This document shows, in pieces, positions 1 to 8,644 of a DNA stretch of 45,471 nucleotides. The notes beneath the pieces were generated by a model that saw only the letters and a list, made by a program, of their open reading frames with translations, did not search any database and was not told the origin of the DNA. The position numbers and the translations under genes are program-made. Location: the NCBI GenBank assembly GCA_964394585.1, contig CAYMYI010000023.1, forward strand, positions 1 to 45,471, written 5' to 3'. Position 1 is the stretch's first letter. Each line of letters opens with the position of its first letter. This stretch comes from CAYUJH01 sp964394585 (GTDB taxonomy: Bacteria; Bacteroidota; Bacteroidia; Cytophagales; Flammeovirgaceae).

Positions 1-647
1 TCTTTTAAATATTTTCTTAGGCGAGAGATAAATACGTCGAGGCTTCTGCCTTTGTAGTAGTCATCATCGCCCCAGACTTCTTGTAAAATAAATTCGCGCT
101 TGATAAGCTCGTTGCGATTTATGTAAAGAAACCGCAGTAATTCGGCTTCGCGGGCTGTGAGCTTTCGGGTGTCCTCTCCGATAGAAAGACGCTGATAGGG
201 GAAGTCAAGGTGGTATTTGCCTATACGGAACTCAGTGGCTTCTACGTCTTGTGATTCATCGTTCATGGGCGCATGTTTTTGCCGTTTCATGATAGCTTCT
301 ATGCGCAGCTGAAGTTCTTCTACATTAATAGGTTTGGTTACGTAGTCGTCAGCACCGATTCGGAAAGCTTTGATGCGATGCTTGGGCAAGGTATTCGACG
401 AGATGAAGAGTAAAGGAATGAATGGATTTTGCTCTCGAATCTCTTGTGCGAGTTGAAACCCATCTTTATGGGGAATCACTACATCGAGGATGCAGATGTC
501 GAATCGATATTTGTTGAACGCTTCGAGGGCTTCGTTGCCATTATCGCAGTGGATAATATCATATCCTCTTACATCTAAAAACTTTTTTACAAGACCAGCC
601 ATTACGCGGTCGTCTTCTACTAAAAGAATCTTTGTTTTGCCAAGCAT
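1..647 (-). CDS. OmpR-family response regulator (3' end cut by window edge)
   Basis: The first 215 codons of a two-component response regulator read from an ATG at 647 down to the window edge without a stop, so the C-terminus is missing. The receiver domain is complete: acidic pair D12/D13, phospho-acceptor D55 in the stretch CILDVVIP, a conserved S84 and the switch lysine K105 followed by Pro. After a short linker comes a winged-helix effector domain (about 135-215+) with the typical ending SLDVFISRLRKYL, which is the OmpR/PhoB DNA-recognition region. It should be a cytoplasmic transcription factor activated by a sensor kinase. No kinase is adjacent on the visible side, so its partner may lie beyond the left edge. 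The family call is firm; the target genes are unknown. Confidence 0.93.
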   Translation of the reverse strand, partial: MLGKTKILLVEDDRVMAGLVKKFLDVRGYDIIHCDNGNEALEAFNKYRFDICILDVVIPHKDGFQLAQEIREQNPFIPLLFISSNTLPKHRIKAFRIGADDYVTKPINVEELQLRIEAIMKRQKHAPMNDESQDVEATEFRIGKYHLDFPYQRLSIGEDTRKLTAREAELLRFLYINRNELIKREFILQEVWGDDDYYKGRSLDVFISRLRKYLK

Positions 648-833
648 GGGACTGAGGCTTAGGTAAATGAATAGACTAATTAGATACTATGTACGGGGAG
701 TGTGCTGATGCGTATGTTGGTGAAGCTGAAATAAATACATCTCCCTCGTTATTTAAATATTTATAAATATAAGACGAAATTTGTTAACAAACTAGTATGC
801 GGGGCGCTGCAAAAAATTGAAAAAATTAGCTTC

Positions 834-3800
834 TTATTTCATAATGAGTACCCAACCTCGACAAGTTTCGCCAGTGGGTGAGGTAATAAGGTATAGATAT
901 TGCCCTGCTGTGAGGTTTTCGCCTCCCCAAGAATTGTCGTAATTATCATGTTGATAGACTTCTTCGCCCCAACGGTTGTATACGGCAAGTTGCCATCCGT
1001 TTCGCTGGTTGCCAATTACGAAGGTGTCGTTGTGGTTATCTCCATTGGGGGTAATTACGTTAGGGGGAGCTATTTTTTCCACTACAATTTCTTGTTCTTC
1101 TTCTTCGTAACATCGCTCGAGTTCGCCTCTTAGTTTTATGGTATACGTACCGCCTTGGGCATAGGTGTAGGTGCGGGGTTGTTCGGTTGCGAGGTGGTTG
1201 CCATCGCCCATATCCCAAATGTAGGTAGTGGTGCCACTTGAACGGTTTTGTAAACTAACGGTAGGAGTTCCGCCGCATTCCGGGGTGTATGCTACTCCAA
1301 AGTCTACATTAATTTCCTCTCGAACTTCTACGCGAACTTGTGTGGTGAAGGTGCATCCGAATTCGCTTTGGGTAACTAATTCGTATACAGTGGTTTCGGT
1401 AGGAGAGGCGATTGGTGTGGGGCTGGTAGGGTCGTTTACCGAGGCAGCCGGCGACCAAGTATAAGCCACTCCACCACTGGCGGTGAGTTCTATTTGCTCA
1501 CCAAAACAGATAGCTGTATCGGGGAGTACTTCGAATTCGCCGAAGCGGACACGGATGGTATCGAAGGCAACATCGATGAGCTTACAGTCGTCGGGGTTAC
1601 GTGCTGTTAGTTTTACGATGTAATCGCCATCTTCGGTAAAGGTGTAGGTAAGGCTATCCAAATTGTCGAATGTGGTGCCATCGCCCATTTCCCAGGTAAT
1701 CGTTTGTTCGCCTCGGCTTTCATTGCGAAAATCGACGGTAAACGGTCGGCATCCGGTTTGCCCTGAGGCAGAAAACTCGGCTTCGAGCAGTCGGAAATCG
1801 AACTTAAACGATGCCATGTTGCAATTGTTTACCCCGGCTTGTGTTCTGCCATTATTTACACGTGAGAATGCGCCTACTGTGGTGGGGAAACCGCTTGTTT
1901 GGCATGAACACACCGATTGGTACACAATACCGCGTTTGTCGAATCGGCTGGTGCCTCCATCTACATGGTCGCCGCTTCCTTCGGTAGAGCCTATATATGT
2001 CCCGTAGAGCAGGCGCTGGGCATCGCGCGAAAGCGCCATCACGTAGAAATCTGAACCATCGGTAGTAGGCTGAAAGGCGTCTGCTGTAACGGGGAAGCCG
2101 TTTACGCTACCACCTAAATACCCTGTGAAGTTGTTGATGTTGCCCCCCCAGCCGGCTAGGTAGATATTTCCGCATTCGTTAACAAGGAATGCGGTGGGGA
2201 CTAAGCCTGGACGCCCGGATTGGTTGCCAACGGCTGTGGAAAAAATGGTAGATTGTAAATCGGCAGAAAGCTTATGGATGAACAGACCGCTATTTGGGTT
2301 GGTATATACGCCAGGCGTGGTAGGGTAATTTCCTAAGGTTTGCCCAAATACTATGGGGTTGTTGTTTTCGTCGAAATCAACCATGTATACTTGGTCGTAG
2401 GCATTGGTTCCAATGTAGGTTGCCATTGTAAGATTCCCTTCAGTAGGGTCAAATATAGCGAGGTAGCCATCGGTATCGCCTCCTTGGTAGTTTGGATTCA
2501 ACGCGTTGGCAGTAGTGGGTAAGTCGCGGCTGTTAGTTCCTCCTGCGATTAGTAAGCGGTTTGCGCTATCGAGTTTAACAGAGTAGATACCATCGAAAAA
2601 TTGCCCTCCCCAGTAGGTACTCCACAAAAGCTGAGATGCATCGGCACTGAGTTTGACAAGTACCCCGTCGGTAGCACCTCCAAATTGAGTTTGTTGCGCA
2701 TTTGTAGTGGTGGGGAAATCGGCAGATTCGGTGATGGAAGCAATGAAAATATTGCCAAGGGTATCGGCGAAAACATCTCCACGGAACTCATCGCCATAGT
2801 TGCGGGTAAGGAGGGTTTTACCTCTCGAATCGGTTACAGAATTAAGGCTACCCCCATTCAATCCATCGTTTTCAGTACCCCCTAAGTAAGTAGAACCGTT
2901 CAAGGCATTCCCTTGTGGGTTCAATATGGTGATAAACATATCCGTCCCTTCTAAGAAAAAAATTCCGCCATCTGAGATTACTTCGCCATCATTATTAAAG
3001 AGCGCGAAAGGAGCTGCAAGATCTCCTCCTTGGAATGTCTGCTGCACTGCATTCGCTGTGGTAGGGAAATCGGCCGAACCGGTAATCCCTCCTATAATTA
3101 AGTTATTTTCCCTATCGGTAACTAGGCTGAAGGGTACTTCCATGGCTGTACCTCCTAATACAGTGCCGTATTCTAAAGCACTACCTTCTAAGTTATATTT
3201 ATGAATGAGAATATCGACCTGGCCAGCGAAATCGACTTGATATGCCCCCACTGTAATTGGGAAATCGGCTCCGAAAACCGTACCGCCTGAGTACATAAAG
3301 CCATTTTCGTCGTACGTAGCGGTGTTGCCCCAATTGTCGGAAAATGACCCTGAATAGGTAGAGAAAATTAAAACAGGGTCGATGATTAAATCGTGAGCTT
3401 CATCGTATCCGTTGGGAAATTCAAACGATAGGGTATTCTCTGATAAATGAAATGCTGAGGGGACTTCTCGCTCCACCCCTTCGATAATTTGGTATACATA
3501 AGGTTTTTGCTCGATGATTGTATTAAGGGTTGTTTGAATATACAAATGTCCATTTTTGAGCTGCAACGATTCGGCACCTACATATTCCATCGCAATATCG
3601 TTTGGATTAGCACCTGCATGTACTACAAATTCATACTTTAAGTCGTGTGAGGTTTGCAGGAAGCGCAAATCGATATTAGGGTATAGGTTTTGGTAGGTAA
3701 TTGCTCCGGCTACACGGGCATTTTGCCCCCATCGGGAGGGGTCATCTTGTAAAAAATAATTATAGTGAAAAGGCAGTAGTGCCTCTGCTGTAAGCGATGG

Positions 3801-4181
3801 CGCTTTATTAGAAGATTTAAAACGCACTTCAAATGCATGTGCATCGATAGGTGTACGAAAAGGCGGTTTCGCGTGTTTTTCTGATTGTATTCCGGTCTTA
3901 TTGAGCTCGGTTTCGGGAGTATGGCTATGGTGTGTTGCGGCAACGGCTTCTTTATCGTAAAAAGCATAGGTGAGTTTTTGAGCATGTAAATGAAGAAAGC
4001 CTCCAGGAATCTGTGCTCGAAATGCGACCGATTCTTCCCATTGCCCTTTGTTTTCGATAAACTGAAATTTGGGTAGTTGGATATCGTGCTTTGTGGTAGT
4101 TTGAGCATAGTTTTTACCGAGTAATCCACTTCCCAAAAGAAAGCTACAGCTAACCAATATACTGATAACAATTCGATGCAT
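834..4181 (-). CDS. Large secreted SBBP/PKD-repeat protein with type B T9SS (CHU_C) C-terminal domain
   Basis: This 1115-residue exported protein has a signal peptide at about residues 1-27 (hydrophobic core, then NYAQ). Residues about 38-265 match the N-terminal domain common in Bacteroidota SBBP proteins (it opens FQFIENKGQW). Residues about 270-790 hold beta-propeller-like SBBP repeats, recognisable by recurring STY.GG, DG and DFPTT-type blocks. Two PKD domains follow (about 796-878 and 956-1038, with WEMGDGT and WDMGDGN), separated by an Ig-like module (about 879-955). The last 77 residues are the gliding-motility-associated CHU_C domain (NVITPNGDNHNDTF ... YNRWGEEVYQ), the type B signal for the type IX secretion system. 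It is probably a surface adhesin or structural protein; no enzymatic domain is visible. It lies 51 bp downstream of the AlkB gene in the same orientation, so co-transcription is possible. No terminator hairpin is evident after its stop. Confidence 0.93.
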   Translation of the reverse strand: MHRIVISILVSCSFLLGSGLLGKNYAQTTTKHDIQLPKFQFIENKGQWEESVAFRAQIPGGFLHLHAQKLTYAFYDKEAVAATHHSHTPETELNKTGIQSEKHAKPPFRTPIDAHAFEVRFKSSNKAPSLTAEALLPFHYNYFLQDDPSRWGQNARVAGAITYQNLYPNIDLRFLQTSHDLKYEFVVHAGANPNDIAMEYVGAESLQLKNGHLYIQTTLNTIIEQKPYVYQIIEGVEREVPSAFHLSENTLSFEFPNGYDEAHDLIIDPVLIFSTYSGSFSDNWGNTATYDENGFMYSGGTVFGADFPITVGAYQVDFAGQVDILIHKYNLEGSALEYGTVLGGTAMEVPFSLVTDRENNLIIGGITGSADFPTTANAVQQTFQGGDLAAPFALFNNDGEVISDGGIFFLEGTDMFITILNPQGNALNGSTYLGGTENDGLNGGSLNSVTDSRGKTLLTRNYGDEFRGDVFADTLGNIFIASITESADFPTTTNAQQTQFGGATDGVLVKLSADASQLLWSTYWGGQFFDGIYSVKLDSANRLLIAGGTNSRDLPTTANALNPNYQGGDTDGYLAIFDPTEGNLTMATYIGTNAYDQVYMVDFDENNNPIVFGQTLGNYPTTPGVYTNPNSGLFIHKLSADLQSTIFSTAVGNQSGRPGLVPTAFLVNECGNIYLAGWGGNINNFTGYLGGSVNGFPVTADAFQPTTDGSDFYVMALSRDAQRLLYGTYIGSTEGSGDHVDGGTSRFDKRGIVYQSVCSCQTSGFPTTVGAFSRVNNGRTQAGVNNCNMASFKFDFRLLEAEFSASGQTGCRPFTVDFRNESRGEQTITWEMGDGTTFDNLDSLTYTFTEDGDYIVKLTARNPDDCKLIDVAFDTIRVRFGEFEVLPDTAICFGEQIELTASGGVAYTWSPAASVNDPTSPTPIASPTETTVYELVTQSEFGCTFTTQVRVEVREEINVDFGVAYTPECGGTPTVSLQNRSSGTTTYIWDMGDGNHLATEQPRTYTYAQGGTYTIKLRGELERCYEEEEQEIVVEKIAPPNVITPNGDNHNDTFVIGNQRNGWQLAVYNRWGEEVYQHDNYDNSWGGENLTAGQYLYLITSPTGETCRGWVLIMK

Positions 4182-4232
4182 ACTAGAAAGAATTATGATG
4201 AGTAAGTGAATCTAGCAAACTTCGTGGAGAAT

Positions 4233-4859
4233 TCATGAACCCTGTGGTTGCTCAATAAGACGGAATGTAAGGTTAATTCTTGGTTGAGTAACCTGCTTAG
4301 TTTTAGGGAGTTGATGATGCCAATACCTTTGTGTATCTCCTTTCATCAACAAGCAGCTACCGTGGGTAAGTTGCAAGTTGAGCCGTTGTTGTTTGTCAAT
4401 ACGATGCCGAAAACAGAACTTTCTTGTAGCACCAAAGCTGATAGAGGCAATGGCAGGTTTTTCACCTAGTTCCGGCTCATCGTCGCTATGCCAACCCATG
4501 CTATCGTTTCCGTTGCGATATAAATTGAGTAACACACAGTTAAAAGGGAGTTGGGTCGCCTGTTCAATTCGTTTTTTTAGGCTATTTAGCGCTTGAGTCC
4601 ACGGCTGTGGATGCCATGTGAGACCTGAATATGTATACACAATGTGTGGATCTCCATAAAAGGAAGTAAGTCGGGGTTGATTAAGTTCTTTTCCAAAAAG
4701 TTTTATCTTTTTTTGTTCCCATTGAATTTCAGTGTATAACTGATTGAAAAAATCGTTGGCTTCTTTCTGTTGAAAAAAATTGGGAGCAAACCATACATCG
4801 GCATCTTTTAAAGTTAAAGGTTTTAGCCGGCCGCTATCCTCGTTAAATAAAGTTTCCAT
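4233..4859 (-). CDS. AlkB-family 2-oxoglutarate/Fe(II)-dependent dioxygenase
   Basis: A 208-residue protein of the AlkB superfamily, whose members oxidatively demethylate alkylated bases (1-methyladenine, 3-methylcytosine) in DNA or RNA. The iron site is visible as H124-x-D126 in GWHSDDEPEL, with the distal histidine in RYWHHQLPK (probably H182). The 2-oxoglutarate-binding arginines are R194 and R200 in PRINLTFR. The NLYRNGNDSMGWHSDDEP block resembles the ALKBH2/3-like subgroup more than E. coli AlkB. The length is normal and there is no signal peptide, so it should be cytoplasmic. It sits between a ChaN-like gene (36 bp upstream) and the large T9SS protein (51 bp downstream), neither of which is an obvious repair partner. 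No Ada-type regulator is nearby. Confidence 0.92.
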   Translation of the reverse strand: METLFNEDSGRLKPLTLKDADVWFAPNFFQQKEANDFFNQLYTEIQWEQKKIKLFGKELNQPRLTSFYGDPHIVYTYSGLTWHPQPWTQALNSLKKRIEQATQLPFNCVLLNLYRNGNDSMGWHSDDEPELGEKPAIASISFGATRKFCFRHRIDKQQRLNLQLTHGSCLLMKGDTQRYWHHQLPKTKQVTQPRINLTFRLIEQPQGS

Positions 4860-4895
4860 AACTGATAAACTCGCTGTTCCATTGTGCCGTTTTTG

Positions 4896-5765
4896 CTAAA
4901 AGCCCATCGTGTATGTTTTGGTCATGGTTTCGGGCACTACGATAATAAAGTCTGCCTTTCCCTCTGCCTCTGTTGATAATGAATCGGTAATTTCTTGCTC
5001 TACCATAGAAATGGTGTAGAATTGTAAAGAAGGAGCTTCTTTTTTTAAATACCACAAAATGCCTTCGTAGTTATCGGAATGGTATGCGCCATTTATGTGT
5101 AAAAAAAGCTGTTTTTCTTTCTTGTTTTTCAAAATGAAATGCGCCATTGTGGCATCTTTAATGGCTTGTGCTTTAGGAAAATTTTCGCTTGCATGTCCGG
5201 GCATCATGTCGAGCATTGCTTTATACCCCGGTAGCGAGCCATCGTAAGCAATGGGGAGGGGGGCAATCCATTGCTTATCTTTCATATCGAGGGTGTCGAG
5301 TGCTTCCAAACCTTGGCGTGCTACCGTACGCGCATATCTTCTTGGTATATTAGTAGCAATTACATTTAATTGGTGTTTTTTGGCAAAGTCGACCAATGGC
5401 TTATAATCAGTGGGGTAGTTCGACCACAGCCGTGCAGTTGAATCGAGAGTAGCTTGGTCAATTTCTCCGGCAAGGTACTGATCTACAGCAGTTTGATTGT
5501 CGGCCTCTAGCATTTCCATACCAACCGCTAAACTACCAAGTTCCTGGTGCAAATGTTTGGCTACCTCCAACTGTAACCAATGGGCTATTGGGTTATTATG
5601 AAACTCCCCAAAAAGTACTACATCTGCACTTTTTAGTTTTTTAGCCATTTTTTTGAAAGATACTTTTTTGCCTTTTGCATCAAAAATCTGATACGCTTTC
5701 ATTTTTTGGGCATATAAGGGTAAGATTACTAAAGAGAATACAAGCGTAAGTGCTATTTTTTTCAT
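4896..5765 (-). CDS. ChaN-like (haem-binding uptake, Tiki-superfamily) exported protein
   Basis: A 289-residue protein with an N-terminal signal peptide (MKKIALTLVFSLVILPLYAQ, cleaved after about residue 20). The body matches the ChaN/DUF399 family: VVLFGEFHNNPIAHWLQ near residue 50, then GMEMLEADNQTAVDQYL near 80-100, and a late LHINGAYHSDNYEGI segment. Family members bind haem, or are distant relatives of the Tiki/TraB hydrolase fold, in which the GE..H and later G..H motifs cluster. There is no lipobox cysteine at the cleavage site, so it should be a soluble periplasmic protein. It lies 30 bp downstream of pdxH and 36 bp upstream of the alkB-like gene, all on the minus strand. Its function here is inferred only from family membership. 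Confidence 0.85.
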   Translation of the reverse strand: MKKIALTLVFSLVILPLYAQKMKAYQIFDAKGKKVSFKKMAKKLKSADVVLFGEFHNNPIAHWLQLEVAKHLHQELGSLAVGMEMLEADNQTAVDQYLAGEIDQATLDSTARLWSNYPTDYKPLVDFAKKHQLNVIATNIPRRYARTVARQGLEALDTLDMKDKQWIAPLPIAYDGSLPGYKAMLDMMPGHASENFPKAQAIKDATMAHFILKNKKEKQLFLHINGAYHSDNYEGILWYLKKEAPSLQFYTISMVEQEITDSLSTEAEGKADFIIVVPETMTKTYTMGF

Positions 5766-5795
5766 GTTTGTTCAACTTTTTAAGAAAAGATTGTG

Positions 5796-6443
5796 CTAAG
5801 GTGCTAAACGTTCCTTTGCCCAAGTATTTTGATTATGGGGTGTTTTTGTATATCGGATACGGTCGTGAAGCCGACTTGGGCGCCCTTGCCAAAACTCAAT
5901 TTCAATAGGTACAATGGCGTACCCACCCCAAAAATCTGGCTTTACTAAAGGGGTGTTTTCAAATTGATTTTGAAATTCTTGTAAGCGTTTCTCGAGCCAT
6001 TTCCGCGAGGGAATCACTTGGCTTTGAGGGGATACGTGTGCGCCAATTTGGCTGCCATATGGACGGGAACTGTAGTATTTTATGGACTCTTCTTCAGAGA
6101 TTTTGTCTACACTACCAAAAATTCGTACTTGTCTTTCCAGTTGCACCCAATGGAAAGTAAGGCAAGCTTGTGGGTTATCGGCGAGTTCTTTCCCTTTTTG
6201 ACTCTCATAGTTTGTAAAAAAAATGAAGTTACCCTCTTGAAGCCCTTTTAACAATACTATTCTTCCTGAAGGTCTACCCGAAGGAGTAGCCGTTGAGAGA
6301 GTCATTGCTGTAGGTTCAGGCAGTTCTGTGTCAATAGCTTCTTGTAACCATTGGCTAAATTGTTCAATAGGATTATCTGCAACCTCTGTCTCATCTAAAG
6401 ATCGCAATGTGTATTCTTTCCGTAGTTCAGCAATATTTTTCAT
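5796..6443 (-). CDS. pdxH: Pyridoxamine 5'-phosphate oxidase
   Basis: PdxH is the FMN-dependent enzyme that oxidises pyridoxine or pyridoxamine 5'-phosphate to pyridoxal 5'-phosphate, the last step of vitamin B6 synthesis and salvage. The 215-residue product has the family hallmarks: PSGRIVLLKG near residue 55, FTNYESQKGKEL (FMN binding), a Q-x-R pair in LERQVRIFG, SRPYGSQIGAHVSPQS, and the C-terminal WQGRPSRLHDRI PLP/FMN-binding block. The start is taken at ATG 6443. An in-frame ATG 54 bp upstream would place the start codon inside the nqrE terminator hairpin (6472-6495), which is not credible. The PLP product would serve RocD elsewhere in the window. ChaN and AlkB-like genes follow closely on the same strand. 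Confidence 0.95.
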   Translation of the reverse strand: MKNIAELRKEYTLRSLDETEVADNPIEQFSQWLQEAIDTELPEPTAMTLSTATPSGRPSGRIVLLKGLQEGNFIFFTNYESQKGKELADNPQACLTFHWVQLERQVRIFGSVDKISEEESIKYYSSRPYGSQIGAHVSPQSQVIPSRKWLEKRLQEFQNQFENTPLVKPDFWGGYAIVPIEIEFWQGRPSRLHDRIRYTKTPHNQNTWAKERLAP

Positions 6444-6464
6444 AGGGTGAGTTGGTTGATAAAT

Positions 6465-6495
6465 AAAAAAAGCCGTAGGATGATTATCCCACGGC
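6465..6495 (-). terminator. Rho-independent terminator after nqrE
   Basis: On the minus strand a hairpin with GCCGTGGGAT/ATCCTACGGC arms (one mismatch) is followed at once by seven T residues (plus-strand A run at 6465-6471). It lies 29 bp beyond the nqrE stop. It ends the nqr transcript before pdxH and rules out the upstream candidate start of pdxH. Confidence 0.85.
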
Positions 6496-6523
6496 AAAAT
6501 ATAGTATTAATTACTGAAGTTAA

Positions 6524-7135
6524 TTAAATAACCATTCCGGTAAACGACATAAACGCAATTCCCATTAACCCGGTTATGATGAAAGTAATTCCCAATCCTT
6601 TCAATGGATCAGGGACATTTGAATATTTCATCTTTTCACGAATAGCGGCAAGTGCAACAATTGCAAGATACCATCCTATACCTGAAGTGAAGCCGAAAAC
6701 CAACCCTTCCATAAACGTGTATTCGCGAGGCACCATAAATAGAGATGCCCCTAAAATTGAACAGTTTACCGCAATTAGAGGTAAAAAGATACCCAAAGAG
6801 CCATATAAAGCTGGCGAAAACTTTTCGATTACCATTTCCACCAGTTGGACCATAGAGGCAATTACGGCGATAAACATAATGAACTGTAAGAAGCTCAAAT
6901 CGACGCTTGCAAATTGGGGACTGATCCAGCTAAGAGCTCCTTCACTAAGGATACACTCTACAATTAGCCAGTTGATAGGTACTGTAATGGTAAGAACGAA
7001 AATCACAGCAAGCCCTAAACCGTTAGCAGTTGACACTTTTTTACTTACGGCTAAGTATGAACACATACCTAAGAAGTAAGCAAAAACCATGTTTTCTATA
7101 AATATGGAACGAATGCCTAAGTTGATTAAATCCAT
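6524..7135 (-). CDS. nqrE: Na+-translocating NADH:quinone reductase subunit E
   Basis: NqrE is one of the two related six-helix membrane subunits (with NqrD) of the sodium-pumping NADH:quinone oxidoreductase. The 203-residue product is hydrophobic along most of its length. It carries the half-site cysteines C25 (FLGMCSYLAV) and C125 (AVNCSILGA), which with the NqrD pair bind an iron centre between the two subunits. Length and start (MDLINLGIRSIFIEN) are typical. It is the last gene of the nqrABCDE run, 38 bp after nqrD, and is followed by a strong terminator rather than by nqrF. Confidence 0.97.
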   Translation of the reverse strand: MDLINLGIRSIFIENMVFAYFLGMCSYLAVSKKVSTANGLGLAVIFVLTITVPINWLIVECILSEGALSWISPQFASVDLSFLQFIMFIAVIASMVQLVEMVIEKFSPALYGSLGIFLPLIAVNCSILGASLFMVPREYTFMEGLVFGFTSGIGWYLAIVALAAIREKMKYSNVPDPLKGLGITFIITGLMGIAFMSFTGMVI

Positions 7136-7173
7136 GACCTTGAATGTGTTTTTTAGGTAAAAATAAACTTGAT

Positions 7174-7863
7174 TTAGCTATGCTCTACATATCCATTTCG
7201 AGCACGCTGTACCCAAATCAGTAAGCCAATAATGATGAATGCTCCCACGGGTGAGGTCATCAGACCATTTGTAGGGAAATCAAAACCTACCCATCCTTCT
7301 TGAGACCACCCAATGGCTTCGAAAACTTTGAAGTCAAATATGGATCCTGAACCAAATAGCTCGCGGAAGAATGCAACTACTAAAATAATCCAGGCATAAC
7401 CAAAAGCACTTCCAAAACCATCCAAAATGGAATCATAAGGTTTATTACCCATCGCAAATGCTTCTAAACGCCCCATGATGATACAGTTAGTAATGATAAG
7501 CCCTACGTATACGCCAATCACCTTTGAAACGTCGTACAGGTAAGCTTTCAATACTTGGTCTACTAATACTACCAACGAAGCAACAACCCCTAACTGCACA
7601 ATAATCCTAATACGCTGGGGAATTACATTGCGCATTAATGAAATGATTAAATTTGAGAAAACGATTACAAACATTACGGCAATCGACATTACCAAAGTAG
7701 GTTCCAACTTTGCAGTTACTGCCAAAGCTGAACAAATACCCAAAACCTGAATGGTTATGGGATTGTCATCATCGAAAGGGTCGGTAAGAATTTTCTTTCG
7801 ACGCTTAGACAACAACGCTTCCGAAGATTTCTTTTCAACTACTTCTGCTGCTTCTGTACTCAT
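7174..7863 (-). CDS. nqrD: Na+-translocating NADH:quinone reductase subunit D
   Basis: This 229-residue integral membrane subunit of Na+-NQR is homologous to NqrE in inverted topology. The iron-site cysteines appear as C44 (LGICSALAVT) and C127 (ITNCIIMGR). The first 25-30 residues are a charged, lysine-rich cytoplasmic extension (EKKSSEALLSKRRKK), after which helices alternate with short loops. It lies 43 bp after nqrC and 38 bp before nqrE, inside a single five-gene minus-strand operon. Typical NqrD proteins are about 210 residues, so the extra length is the N-terminal tail. Confidence 0.97.
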   Translation of the reverse strand: MSTEAAEVVEKKSSEALLSKRRKKILTDPFDDDNPITIQVLGICSALAVTAKLEPTLVMSIAVMFVIVFSNLIISLMRNVIPQRIRIIVQLGVVASLVVLVDQVLKAYLYDVSKVIGVYVGLIITNCIIMGRLEAFAMGNKPYDSILDGFGSAFGYAWIILVVAFFRELFGSGSIFDFKVFEAIGWSQEGWVGFDFPTNGLMTSPVGAFIIIGLLIWVQRARNGYVEHS

Positions 7864-7906
7864 ATTTTTAGGTATTTAGAGGTCAAACTTCATTTATATA
7901 TGTGTA

Positions 7907-8644
7907 TTACATACTTGTTTGTACATTTTTAAAATAAGACTCATAATAAGTCATGTAATTTCTCAGCATATCATTTACACCATTAGCAGTGATGGTAGCA
8001 CCTGACATTCCATCTACTTCATGCTCTGTCTTATTGGGGTTATTTTCGCTTTTTAGCATTCTCACTGAAACTAGCTCTCCATTATCGTTGCGAATTTCTT
8101 TGCCAACAAATCTATCTTGAACCTCTTTATCGGTAATGCGTGCTCCGAGTCCTGGCGTTTCGCCTCTATGATCCAATACTACACCTTTCAGTGTATTGAA
8201 ATCAGGCTCTAGGGCGGCAAAACCCCATATATCATCCCAGAGGCCAAACCCATATAGAGGTAAAATATACGCTTCTACCTGATTGCCTGATTCTGACATA
8301 TACTTAAAAACAGGGTAGAGCCTTTCTGAAGGATCTTTCTTGTATTCTTTCTTAATATTGACGTCTTCAGGCTTATTGATTTTGTCATATTGTTCGAGAG
8401 ATACTTCATCGCCATTAGAATCTACTACAACAGACTCTATTCGGTCTGCATAGATTTTTGCTAATTCCGATTTTTCGTATCCTTCGGTATTCATAACCGC
8501 ACTTAGGATTTGCTTTTTAGCATCCAGTTCAATTTCTCTCTTTTGAATGGGCTTTAAAATAACTGCCGCTGCTGAGAGCAAGCCGCCTAGAACTATTGTA
8601 AGTCCTGCGGCAAATCCGATGATATAAGTATTAGACTGTTGCAC
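7907..8644 (-). CDS. nqrC: Na+-translocating NADH:quinone reductase subunit C (covalent FMN)
   Basis: NqrC is a periplasmic flavoprotein anchored by one N-terminal helix (residues about 8-30). It carries an FMN attached covalently to a threonine by ApbE. The flavinylation motif DGMSGAT is at residues 211-217, so T217 is the predicted FMN site. The 245-residue length is normal. Its start overlaps the end of nqrB by 14 nt (8631-8644), suggesting translational coupling. The flavin transferase ApbE needed for maturation is not encoded in this window. Confidence 0.97.
   Translation of the reverse strand: MQQSNTYIIGFAAGLTIVLGGLLSAAAVILKPIQKREIELDAKKQILSAVMNTEGYEKSELAKIYADRIESVVVDSNGDEVSLEQYDKINKPEDVNIKKEYKKDPSERLYPVFKYMSESGNQVEAYILPLYGFGLWDDIWGFAALEPDFNTLKGVVLDHRGETPGLGARITDKEVQDRFVGKEIRNDNGELVSVRMLKSENNPNKTEHEVDGMSGATITANGVNDMLRNYMTYYESYFKNVQTSM

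Noticed and set aside
1663..2007. Open frame of 114 codons on the plus strand inside the large T9SS gene
   Set aside because: The minus-strand frame has clear domains throughout; the plus frame has no recognisable features and is a shadow.
6444..6497. Upstream ATG for pdxH giving an 18-residue longer protein
   Set aside because: It falls inside the terminator hairpin of nqrE and the added residues do not match PdxH proteins.
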